Of a stretch of DNA of 64,000 nucleotides, positions 25,931 to 37,283 are shown piece after piece; position 1 is the stretch's first letter, and the number at the start of each line of letters is the position of its first letter. The position numbers and the translations under genes are program-made. The notes beneath the pieces are model-generated. The model was not told the origin of the DNA. It searched no databases and was given only the letters and a program-made list of their open reading frames with translations. Source of the DNA: Certhia americana (taxonomy: Eukaryota > Chordata > Aves > Passeriformes > Certhiidae); contig CM031864.1 of assembly GCA_018697195.1 (NCBI GenBank), positions 12,200,745-12,264,744 of the forward strand. Direction: 5' to 3'.

Positions 25931-26697
25931 ATTATTATTTTTGAGGGGTAGAAAACATGCACTGTTGCTTTTTTTTTCTGTGTGTATGTTTCTGGAATCA
26001 GAACACACGACAGAAGGGGAAAGATTTGAACCTCACTCCAGCTGTAATTAAATGCTGACACATCAGTGGAGTTTGGCTGCGTTTCTTCAAATGTGGGTTT
26101 CCAGGACAGAGGCTCCTCCCGGCTGTGCTGTGCTGACAGGAGCTGGGCTTTCTCCTGGGAGGATGCCTGTTTTTCTCCTCGGATGTGCAAATCTGGGAAA
26201 TAGGCAGGGCTGACACAGTGCAGACACTGCCCTGCCCAAGGTGAAATTCCCACTTTGTCCACTCTGGCTTTTAGGATGTCAGGTTGCCAGCTGTCCTCAG
26301 TGGCTGTCCCTTGTAAGTACTCTGGACTCTCCTGGTCTCCCTGTGCTTGTGACTGAGCCAGGATAATGCTCTCGTGCCATCTCCTGGCAGGCTGTCCCCG
26401 GTGTGCCCTATCCTGCGCAGATGTGTCTGTCACTGTGTGCCAGCCCTGTTTGTCACTGTGTGTCACCGCGGCGAGATCAGCGTCAGAGCCGGGGCTGTGT
26501 GTGGCCTCCAGTGGGATCCGAGGGTCAGGGGTACCAGCACAGCACGGGGACGCTGCCCAGAACCCAGGCTGGGGGCTCGGATGTTCCACCTGCACAGGGT
26601 GTGCACAGCAAGGTGGGCACAACTCAGGGCTCCGAGGGTGTGCCAGGAGTGGGAAACACCAGGGCTGTGGACATGTGGGCAGCAGATTCCCATACAA
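25882..26697 (-). other. Anonymous 271-codon open frame in a GC-rich island
   Basis: The longest reading frame in the window, on the - strand, is intronic to ST6GALNAC5 and antisense to it. The predicted product is Pro/Ser/Gln/His-rich at the start and Lys/Ile-rich at the end, where the frame leaves the GC-rich patch. It has no signal peptide, no clear membrane helix and no domain I recognise. One NYSW glycosylation-type site is probably meaningless. Overlapping frames on the + strand (101-133 codons) are also open, pointing to low stop density caused by composition. No clear promoter or poly-A signal was identified. Most likely non-coding; a lineage-specific transcript cannot be excluded. 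Confidence 0.12.
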
Positions 26698-29600
26698 TAA
26701 ACGCTTGACACTCCAGTGTTTTTTCCTTACAAGAAGACAATATCCTGCCCTCTGTCCTGACAGTTGAAATTGTGTCTCTAGAGAAGGTCTGAGTTTGTAA
26801 AAATGTGCTGTTCAGATGGGCAAGCATTGTTTGGGGCAGTAAAGCTGGAAAGATTAACTTACAAGTCCAGTGCAGAAAAACAGGTTTAGAATATGCCTAT
26901 TGCTCTGAATAAACTGACACAAGTTCATTCGCATGAAAGAAGAATCCTGGGCTGCAGCCAGGTGTGGTACAGAGCCCTGAAAAGCAAACAGTGGTTATAG
27001 AATTTAAAACTTCCTGCTGACAGGTTATCAGTTAGATGTCAAGGGATTCAGTAATGGTGATTTTTAAACAATGAAAGACTGAGACCTCAGGTACTTTGAA
27101 AAATTATCTGCAGCATGGAACTTCTTGGTTGTGCTGCCATGTTCCCCTTTCCATTCTTCCATCACCACCACCACTTATCATATCTTATCACCATCTTATT
27201 GTAGCAATTTGGGCTGAATTTTATGTGCATTCAGTGTCACTAAAGACAGCAGTGCTGTGCATCCACCCATCTTTTTTTTCCTGCCTTCTTTTGACTTTTC
27301 TTTGCCTCCTGTTCTGATTGTGAAATGGATCCAGGGAGTGATCCAGTGAAATACACTCCACCCCCCCAACCCAGGAAGAAGTGAGCAGGAATTGTTAAAT
27401 AGCACTGCCAGGTAAAATGCACTTAAATGACATACACATTACATCCAAGGAGTACAATTTAGGACTAATAACGTAAAATAAAAAGCAGATAAAGTGTATA
27501 AAGCACTCAGAACTCTCCTGGGACTCTGGGACTCCACATTTCACCTCTTTGCAGGAAGGTTTTGTTTCTGCTGCTGTTCGCTAAGAGGTGATTCCTTTTT
27601 TCTTGATTTCTGTAGTATCTGTTTTACCTCTTGCATTCTCTCTGGCACACCTTCTACACTTCCTACACAATTTGACTTTGGTCAAATTCCTTGACCAAAT
27701 GCATTAGATAGCTGGAATTTTAAGTGAAGTAATTTTCCCAGTTTCAGATCAGTTACATATTTAAGCAAGGAATATTACTGAAGGGTTTAACTATGTGCTT
27801 GGGATTCATGCTTCACTCAATTGATGGTAAAGTGTAAATTAAATCATTTGTGTGCCACAGCCATAAGCCACTGCCCTAAACATCTGTGAAATACACAGAT
27901 CTGAAAATAGACTTTACTTCTAGCAAGGTCACCCCCTGCTCTTGCCCTGTAATTAGCTGACTTGCTATCAGCTCTTCCCTGGCTCAGTTTTTTAAGGGCT
28001 CCCTCTTCTCATTTGCCCAGCAGCTCAGTGTACCTTCCCCTGAGAGGGACCTTCCTTTCTCTCCAGCCAGCCTTTTTCAGTGGTGCCTCCAGAGATTCCA
28101 GTTAACCTCATCCTTTTCACCCACACAGAACATAGTTTTGACATTCTGCTGTAAACTGAAGAGCACATCTTTGGAGAAGCAATACCACATTGGCAGACAG
28201 AGTGCCAGCTCTTGTACTTGATTGTCTAATTAACCCTCACTGCCTGGTTCATTTCAGTGCTAAATGTTTCCATCTACTAAGTGTTTAATTTCATATTAAC
28301 CTGCATGCAGACAAATAGACTCAATACAAACATCCTGATTGGATAAATGTGTTTATTTTTGTCCCCTGCTCAGGACCGTGGTAATAGTGAACAATTGGAG
28401 AAACATATTTTGAATGCTTGAGAACTTTTAACAAAACCCCAAAAACTGAAGGAGCTGACCCCTGAATTAAAACATTTATTTTTCAAATGTAGTTGTAGTC
28501 CAAAATCAGTTAAAATTGTAGTGATACATAGTTGCAGATATACAGACATTTATATGTCTGTCTTCAAGATGATTTTTTTTGCATCTGGTTTTTGTCCAAA
28601 GCTAAATATACAAATACTTTAGCACAAAACACTCTCTCTTTTTATTTTCTACGTATCTGCATAGGAGAAATTTGCAGTTTGTTTCTGCAGCCTGTCACTC
28701 CTAAGTTAAATGGATGTTTTGGCTACTTCAGCTGCCAGTACCTGTTTCCAGCATCTGTCTTCGGTGTCAATATGCCAGTGATTATAGAGGCTGCCTTGAG
28801 ATCCTGCTGTGGAGGTGGTACAACTTTGTGTATTATTGAATCTGATGCATCCTCAGAAAAACATTTTAAATTCAGATGCAGTATCTTCTGGGGGAAAAAA
28901 AAGGGGTTTAAATCTGCTTTCTTTAATTTTGTTTTGTAGTTTATGGTGTGCTGTTAAGTCAGAGGGACAGAAGTAAGAGGATATAGAAGAGCCTGGTTTA
29001 CATAAAACAAGCTGATAAAGATTACGTGGAGCTACCACATGAGAATCAAAAGACCATGAGGCTGAACATTTTTGACAGATTTTTGAAGGAAAGGCGTTTG
29101 AACAAAGACCTTTCAAAAGAATAAGGAGCTTTATTTTTTATTTTACTCTACTTCAATCAGGTAGAGAAATACAAGACAAAATATATTTTAGAAAAATTCT
29201 CTGTGGGGTCAGTAACTTTCTAATTAAAGATTTGGTCTTATATTTCATCTGGCCTGTTCTAGGGGCATGCTGTGCTAAGTTCTGTTAAAACTGGATACCA
29301 ATGGAAATGCTTGCTTTGTCCTTGCAATGCCCATCGTATTATTGCCTTGTAGAGATAACAGTTGTAGTGAGAGTTTAGATGCATTTGGATGAGCCAGATA
29401 GTGCCACAGAAAGAAAAAAGTGCTTGAATTTGAAAACTTAAGCACAGACTTTAAAGATCAGTGGTGCTTGGCTTTTAAATGCTTTTAATGCTTTGCATTA
29501 GATAAAAAAAGGGACCCTGTGAAGCTTGAAGCTCAAAAGCTATCCTGTGTAGCCATGACACGTGCAGAGAGAGCATATGAGGACATACTTACATGAAGTA

Positions 29601-32600
29601 TATAAACTGGAAAGAACTGCCAAAACATACCAAAGCGAAGCAGAGAAGTTGATGTGAAATCATTCTGAAGCAAAAATCCAAACTGTCCAATACCTTTTGT
29701 GGAGATCGTTACAATTTCTGGTTTTCTGACACTGCAGTGATAACAATTTGCATAGTTAAGACATCATGCCTGTGGCTTTATTTCATTTTAGTGCAAGTAC
29801 TTCAGCTGCAGAACAAAAGTAAAGCAGTTTGATGTAATATGGATGTCTATTTGCACTCCTTTTAAGATAAACATTAGGCAGTAACCATTTCTTTAGAGCC
29901 TGTGTATTGTTCATATGACACTCTTTCTTGCATAACAGTTCATGTTCATCAATATGATACATTCTTGCCTGATTTTCCAGTTCTGCCTTTCATTGAGGAT
30001 ATTCTTTTCTTTCTCTGATTGCTTTTTCTTCTGAGACCATTACTTTAGTTGATAGCTTCAGGTTATCATTGTATCCTATCTCCCTCTCCAATAAGCCTAT
30101 GATTAATACTAATCTTCCTCATGGGACACATTTATAGGTTTCAGGATGGAAACTACTCTCTAAATCTTGGCTTTATATGTGCTGACAATTTGCAAGGTTG
30201 CACCTTATATTCACTTCAAGTGGCTTAGGGGAAAACATCAGCACCTGGTAATCATGCTTCTAAAATAAGAAGAGAAATGTGCCCCATATACCAAAAGCTG
30301 CCCTGTTGCTCATCTCCTGTGCTGCTGCTCCCACTCGTGTATTTTATGTAACTAGAAAGGGCTCAGTTTCTGTAGGTGGTCAATGTCCTGTAACCAAACT
30401 CATGCCTTTTCTTTCCAGTGAGAGAAGCCATATTTTAATTAATCTAATGGAAGCTTTGACTAGCAGGCAGTCCCCTGAAAACGAGTTAATGTGCTGGAAA
30501 ACGCTTCACACAAGCAGAAGACTCTTCATTGACTAATGTGCTTAACAGTACTTTCTCTAAGAAAATTGCTCCAGTGAAAGCTTTGTGGAGTGCATTTGTT
30601 GGGTTTTTTCCCTCTTCATAATATAGCCTCATGTTCTGAAATTTAATTACATCTGTCTAAGGACCTTTTGAAAATAGGATTATTATATTTTTCTTACAGG
30701 TTTTGCAGATGCCCCTCAGTAGGGTATCATGGCAAAAAAAATATTTGATTCCTTGGCAGAATAAACCAAAAGGTGCTGTGATCATTAGTGTGAGGAATGC
30801 GTGTGCTGGTGTTTGGCTGTTTCACTGCCTTATCCAATATCTGAAGGCAGAGTCCAGTTATATAATTAACTCAGAGGAATCAATGGGAAATGACAATGCT
30901 AATGTTTCCACAATATTTGCATATTCAAGCTCCACAGCCCAAGAAACAAAGAGAAAATTAAGAAATTCATTTATTTTATCTTTTATCTTTTTAAACAGAC
31001 ATGCATTTATCTTTATGAGTGGACTTGCCAGCCCTCTGTTCAATTGCAAAGTTCACTGCAAATGCTTATTATTTGGATTTGCATAAGGATTAACGATGTT
31101 GGGCAAGTGGTATCTCCTAACCCTTTCTGTTTACTGGTGCCATATCCATCACTGGGATATAGTTTTGAAGGCAATCAGTGCTTTTAGTTCAGTGGATAAT
31201 GCAGTTTGTTTTCATGGTAAATTCTCTAATGTTCCCAAAGTGTACTTCAGCAATAATTATAAATGTATTTGCTCAGAGGATTTTTTTTCCCTCTTTGACA
31301 GCTCTTTGTACCTGCATAAGGTGCCCTTTAGCAAAAGGGCTAAAGAATCAAAATTTATGAAACTTGAGGGGGAAGTCTGAGCTAGCATACAGTGTTGAAA
31401 TTAAGCTACACTCCCTGCATGAATATACACATGAAAATGTCGTGGTCAAAGCAAAATAATCTCTTAGATCAGAACTTGGCACCACAAAATCAAAACTCAC
31501 AGAGACTTTAAAAGGGCATTTACCTTAGCAAGTTGAAGTTGAAAACTCTTCTCATGCTTTAGGTGTTTCAGTTTGGGTTTTTGCTCCAGCTTTTTGTACA
31601 CAGAAGTGTTACCTACAGTATTTCAATATGCATCTAAATGACTTTTACTCTTCAGAGAAGACTGGCTTGATAGCATCATTTCATAGATGGGACTTGAAAA
31701 ATAGCACACTCTTTTAGCTTGTATGTGGTTGGGTTTGTTTTTTTTTTGTTTTTTTAATTTTATTTTTGGGGGAAGGATTGTGCTTTTTTTTTTTTTTTCT
31801 TCCAGTTTTTTATTCCTTTCATAGTATTATGAAAGTGCTGTTCCATCAATATATTACAAACCAAAACCAATCAGGGAACCTGCCTTATTTTCACAGGATC
31901 ATGTCTCCCAGAGTCCTTGCATTGTGGAAATCACTTCTGAAGTGCACAGCTGTGCTTCACTAATGAGACAGCTTGAGCCCCACAGCTTGCTGCATTGGCT
32001 TACAGAATACAAGTTACTTGGCAAATGTGAAGCCTCAGGGTTTCTGTTCTACTTTAAGGTGGTTGCTGGGAATCTCTCAAAGAAAAGCAGATTTGGCCTT
32101 ACAGTTTTCAGTCTTTTAGGGCAAATATTAAGGAAGGAGGCACACTGATAGAAACAACACATGTAGCTAGTCATGAGGGATGGACATAATAGCATGAGAA
32201 GCTCTACACTTGGGGCAGTGCAGAATGACAGGGGCTCACCACAGCTGGAGCATTCAGCTGTTTGTGATGTGCCAGCAATGGGTTGGGCATTGCTGGAGCT
32301 CCTGCAGTGCTTGGGATATAGTTGTGACAGAGGGATTGTCCTCCAAGCCACTGGGAGGGAGCAGACAGCCTGGTGGAGCAGTGGTTCCAAGCAGCAGCTT
32401 GTAAGAAACATCAGAGCTGCTCAAAGCAACAAGAAAATAAAAAAATTGAAGCTGCCAGGGCAAAATATTGTATCACTGGCAAAGCCTTAATTATTTAGTG
32501 TTTTTGCTGGTGGCTGATGACCCAGCAATCAAGAGCAAGCCAGAAATAATAAATTGCATTGAACATGGTGTGAACTCAGGGTTCACTAGCATCACGTAGG

Positions 32601-35600
32601 AAATGATTAAGTTCTGTGCACAGGGCAAGGAACATAAAAAGCAAATACTGAGGTAACATACAGTGAGTGTCACAAGCTGTTGTACTTAGGCCAGGCACAA
32701 TTGGCACCAGGTGGGGGAGACATGAAACTCCTTCCAAAGAAATCACCTGCTTTGTAACAAAAAGAGAAAGCAAGGCTGCTCTGGAATAAGGTCACTTTCT
32801 CCTGAACCAGTAAGACTGGCTCTTATAGGGTTTATGTGTGCTTTTTCAACCATTAACATACTGAATTCAGCTGAATTAATTCAGTTGCAAATGGGAACAG
32901 ATTTACTTTCCTGTATGTCAGTCTTCTTATTTGTACCACTGCTTTAACTTGTGCAGTCAGTTTGGGAGCTGTTGCAGAGAGGCTCTTGGCTCAGTAGTAC
33001 AGTTCAGGTGGTTACTGCAGAGAGGAGCAGCTCTGTAGCCTCTCATTCCAGCTCTGACACCAGACAAACGCTGGCCAACAACAGAGGTGCTGGTGTGCAA
33101 GAGAAATATTTTTCATTTTGCCTCAAGTGCTTAGTTAAAAGTCATGCATCCAAAACGAATTTGGATATTCTTTAACCTTTCATGGTATCTCTTGCTCTTG
33201 TCTTCCAATACACTTTGAAGTCATCTGTGATGTTTCCAGATGTATCCATGAGGAATGCTGGTGTTCATGAACTGATAGGTGGTCTTTTTCTGCGAACTCA
33301 GTAGTGAGCTGTTCTCACTTCAGGTGAAGAAACGTTTTTTGTTGTTTTGGTTTGGGTTTTTTTGTGGGGGTGAGTTTGCTTGTTTGGTTTGATTTGGGTT
33401 TATTGTTACTGTTGTTGTGGTCAGGTCATCATTGCCAAAATAAATTACTCTTTTTATTTATCGAACAGAAATTTTTATGCTATTGATAATGGAGTGATCT
33501 GAACCCAGTGGTCTTGAAAGTACGTCAGTAGTACGCAGTATGAGAAGAAGTGTGTTTAACAGTGTTCCTGATTTTACTGCAGAGAGCTGTCTTCTTTTCT
33601 AAATCTTGGCTTTAAAATCAAAATACTTCTATAAGCAAAAAAAAAAAAATATTTCATCACAAAGAAAATTATTATATCTGAGAATAACATATTTTGTATC
33701 AGGAACATTTTTCAATTTATTCTCCTCAAGCACTTGAGCACTAAAGTGTCTGAAAATAACATTTTTCGATCATTGGACAATATAGATTTTAAAGTCAATA
33801 ACAGAGCAAATTACCTCAAATTGGAAAATACAGAAACAACTATTGCATTGTTTTTTGTTTCATTAACCAAACCATGTATTTGTGATAGAGCAGTAGCACT
33901 TCTGGGCTAATCTCTGGAAGTGGGAGTTGCCAGGAGTCAGTTTGGCCTGTGGGAATATTTGTAGCTGTGCAAAGCTGCACTTACTGGTTGTGGGCGCAGA
34001 TGTGCTTACCCCATGGCAAAGTTCCCTGCTGCCTTCATTCCCTTGGGATAGCACCAGCTGATTTTCCATCTTCTGAGGCTCTACACTGTGAACTTGTTCT
34101 ACTGTAACCTCTGTTCTTCCTCTCTCCATGTGTGTCTTGATATGACTGGAACTGAGAGGTGATTTGGGCAATTTTTTGGACATTGCTTGCTCATGTGCTG
34201 TCCAGGTGCCTGACCTTGTTGTAGTAGTAGCCATGTGCTCTGCCCTGTCACAAAGGTGCTGTCCATGGAGTTCAGGTACACATGAACTGTGGCTGCTTAT
34301 TAACAAGGGTTATGATTCAATGCCAGCAGCTTTTACATGCATAATATGTTACACTTCAAAGTAATTAACAAAGATGCTATAAAACTTGCCTACCTCTCAC
34401 CCCATCCCTTTTGAAGCAAGGCTCCTGAAATATAACTCATATTTCATGGGGTTTGCTTTTTTTCACTTTGCTTTTTTTTTACAAAATATCACTGTAATAA
34501 TTACTGTAGCAGCATTTTCTGTGGAGTTAATGTTCTTCTGGCTTAATGGCCCCTGGTTATTCTCAGGCCATCAACTTTTTCCAGCTGGTCATCAATCCCA
34601 AAGAACTGCCTTGTACCTCCATTATTATTGCTTAAGTAGATGACATTTCTGGTGCCACCGCTGCCTCCCAATGAGATGATATTACAGCCAATGGCTTTTT
34701 TTCCCCCTTGCTTTCACTGTTGTCAAAGCATTATAAACAGCTGGCATGAGAATGTTGTGGCTGTTCACCGTGAATTCCTCTGACAATTTTTAGGTGCAAG
34801 TTTTGTAGGCTTCAACTGAAAGAATCTGAGTGAGGCAACTGAAAATTACTTGCCTAGAGCAGCTACAAGGGCTCAGCCCCCATGAATCATTCAGGAAGTA
34901 GCTAGGCAATACCTGACTGTTTTCAGTCTAAAGACTTTTTCCCAGAAGGAACATGTTTCAAACAAGATCTGTGACAGATGTTCTGGGGGGTGTTAATGTT
35001 CATTATGTAGCCTCAGAACCCTCCCCAATTTTCCACAGCTCTGCTGATGGCCACCCTCATTTCCTAACAATTGATGGATTCTATGGCAGACTTTTTAAAA
35101 AGAAGCAAGGACATTGTAGCTCTGTAGGCCAGAAACCAGCAGAGATTGTTTAGGTGAAAATGCCTTGCTATGTGGATATTCAAACCTGTGTGAGTTAACA
35201 TTGCTGCTGACTACATTTCCTTTAACCTCATTAGCATCTCGTCTTGCTTTCCCAAGCATGGTGGTGGAGCAGCTAGTTCACCTTAGAGCCTTTCACTAGG
35301 TAATTCATCAAAGTGGCAGATGAAAGCTTAAAGGAAAATGCATGTAAATACTGCATTAGGAACCTTGGCTCACCCATACCATTAGCTCTGGATTATAGTC
35401 CACAGATGTGAAAGGGACTTTGTTTATTGGGGGAGATGGAGATACAAGGCTTACTGGTAGAATCACCGTGCAGATTGTATACTTTTTCTTATTTTTTCTT
35501 TAATTAAAAAGCATTAAGCATTCATGAGCTAGTCTTACAGAAGAAAGAATCTCAGACTGTAATTATAGCCACTTAGTACCTTCAAAATTAAAACCAAGTT

Positions 35601-36873
35601 ACTACAGTAAAACACTCCCATCAAGTACTCAGGGCCAAAGCATTTTCAAACAGGGACCTGGGACCTTGTCAGGCCTACATCATGTGTCCTTTTCAGCTTT
35701 AGAGTTTTTAGCTGTGCCTCACTGCAGACTGATTTATTTAGTCATTGGATTCCTGTATAAGTGTAGATCAGAATGATCAAGCAACTGCAGTTCAGTCTCT
35801 GTGCCAGGGGTTTTTCAGATGTTTTTTTTTTTGTTGGCCTGGTATGGGTTTTTTTGAGGGGGGAGTGAGTGGGAATTGTTGTTTGTTTGCTTTGTTGTCG
35901 TTGCTTGTTGTTTTTCAAAGATACTAAGACACACACCAAATGAAAGATACTATTTCCTGGAGGGCTACCAAAGCATACCCTCAAACAGTCTTTATTTACC
36001 TCACAGTTTATTGTAGCACTTTGGGAATACTGTTAACCCTTGTTCCTTTTAGTTCTCATGCTGAGCAGTCGATAGTGACATACTCCTCTATAATTGATAC
36101 CTGTGGTGGTGGCATACTTCAGTAACATGATTTATAATGTATTTTCATTTTCATGAAAGCTTGTTTTACTCTTCTGCTTCCATTAGGTCAGCACGACTGA
36201 ACAGGCACCTCCCATTCCATTTTATTGTGTAACTTTCAAACATGACCTGACAAGGTAGCCAAGGTTCAGTGCACTAACTCACTGTCATGGAGAATGCACA
36301 CACACATTACTGACCAGCTCTGACTGTGGAACCATAAAGGAGGTACGAGAGCACTGCCGTGGTTGTGGCACAGCTTGCAAACAGCATGGAAGGATTGGGC
36401 CAGGGTATCAATCTCTTCCCTTAGCAAAATGTCCTGACCCCAGGGCTGAAAAGCTATTCACACATGAACTTATGAAGACTTAGGATTTATTATTTCCTGA
36501 AAAAAATAAGGAAGCGTAAGAATAAAAAATACTCTAATTATAGCTGTTACAGCAAGTGGAAGAAGTACAATCCTAACCAGCTGGGAAGGGTAGAGAAGTT
36601 GTGATTTCTGTTTATGAAGCAGCGGAGGAAAGGAGAATTTACACAATGGGCTTAGCTCCACAGAGGAACTCTAAGGGCTGTACATCTACACCACATTCTC
36701 CTGAATATGTACAGGTAATGGGTCCCCAGCTATTTGGGAAGACTGTTGGGAGAGATTAATGTACATTGCTCTGAGATTTGTGCTGTGAAATATGCCATGA
36801 ATGTGTAAAACACAGCTATGTAGTGAAAGGGAAGATGTCTCCAGCTAATTGTGATGTGCGTATGTCTTTGCAG

Positions 36874-37283
36874 CCGTTAAAGATGCACTGCAAGAGCTGT
36901 GCCCTGGTCACCAGCTCTGGGCACCTGCTGGGGAGCAGACAAGGGGACAGGATCGATGAGAGCGAGTGTGTCATACGGATGAACGATGCACCCACTCGGG
37001 GCTATGGAAGAGACGTTGGGAACAAAACGAGCCTCCGAGTCATTGCACACTCCAGCATTCAGAGGATTTTACGAAATCGCAATGAACTCTTAAATATGAG
37101 CCACGGTGCTGTGTTCATCTTCTGGGGCCCGAGCAGCTACATGAGGAGAGATGGCAAAGGCTTGGTGTACAATAACCTGCAGCTGATGAACCAGATACTG
37201 CCTCAGTTAAAAGTGTATATGATTTCTCGCCACAAGATGCTTCAATTTGATGACCTTTTTAAACGGGAGACTGGAAAAGACAG
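36874..37283 (+). CDS. ST6GALNAC5: ST6GalNAc V sialyltransferase, exon with sialylmotif L (third-from-last coding exon)
   Basis: This exon encodes the start of the lumenal GT29 catalytic domain of ST6GalNAc V. The enzyme is a Golgi type II membrane protein that moves sialic acid from CMP-Neu5Ac to GalNAc of GM1b in alpha-2,6 linkage, giving GD1alpha. It starts at CCG (PLKMHC) after TTTGCAG in phase 0 and ends GAC-AG before GTGAGAA (phase 2); length is 410 nt. Numbering from the first residue here, sialylmotif L runs about 9-54: Cys9, a TSSGHLL segment, then VIRMNDAPTRGYG (33-45) and DVGNKTSL. NKT (50-52) and NMS (74-76) are possible N-glycosylation sites. FIFWGPSSYMRRDGKG (81-96) is characteristic of ST6GALNAC5 and differs clearly from the ST6GALNAC3 paralogue. 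The open frame continues upstream to an ATG at 36778, but that part is intron. Confidence 0.97.

Larger units (their letters stand above)
1..36873 (+). other. ST6GALNAC5: ST6GALNAC5 intron upstream of the PLKMH exon (3' portion, at least 36.9 kb)
   Basis: This whole stretch reads as the 3' part of one large intron. It ends in a good acceptor: a T-rich tract then CAG at 36871-36873, with a possible branch-point CTAAT near 36845. The next codon is in phase 0. I looked for the preceding exon, which should end just before the proline codon of the PLKMH segment (in mammals after a GVADHK-like stretch), and for the signal-anchor and Gln-rich stem exon. I saw neither, so they are inferred to lie before position 1. 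Apart from the repeats listed separately the sequence is AT-rich and stop-rich in all frames. Two GC-richer islands stand out, at about 11.2-11.7 kb and 26.0-26.7 kb. No other recognisable gene, retrocopy or RNA gene was seen in it. Confidence 0.8.

Noticed and set aside
28532..28939. 135-codon + strand frame with hydrophobic and Cys-rich parts
   Set aside because: AT-rich composition yields Phe/Leu/Cys-rich chance frames; no family match and no supporting signals.
30703..31086. 127-codon + strand frame just after a TTCTTACAG acceptor-like site
   Set aside because: The peptide has no sialyltransferase or other known features. The true next ST6GALNAC5 exon joins in exact phase elsewhere.
33863..34306. 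147-codon - strand frame
   Set aside because: Low-complexity Ser/Thr/His-rich peptide with no recognisable family.
36778..36873. In-frame ATG extension upstream of the PLKMH exon
   Set aside because: The sequence between 36778 and the CAG at 36871-36873 has no similarity to the sialyltransferase stem and contains the polypyrimidine/AG acceptor. The enzyme needs an N-terminal signal anchor from upstream exons.
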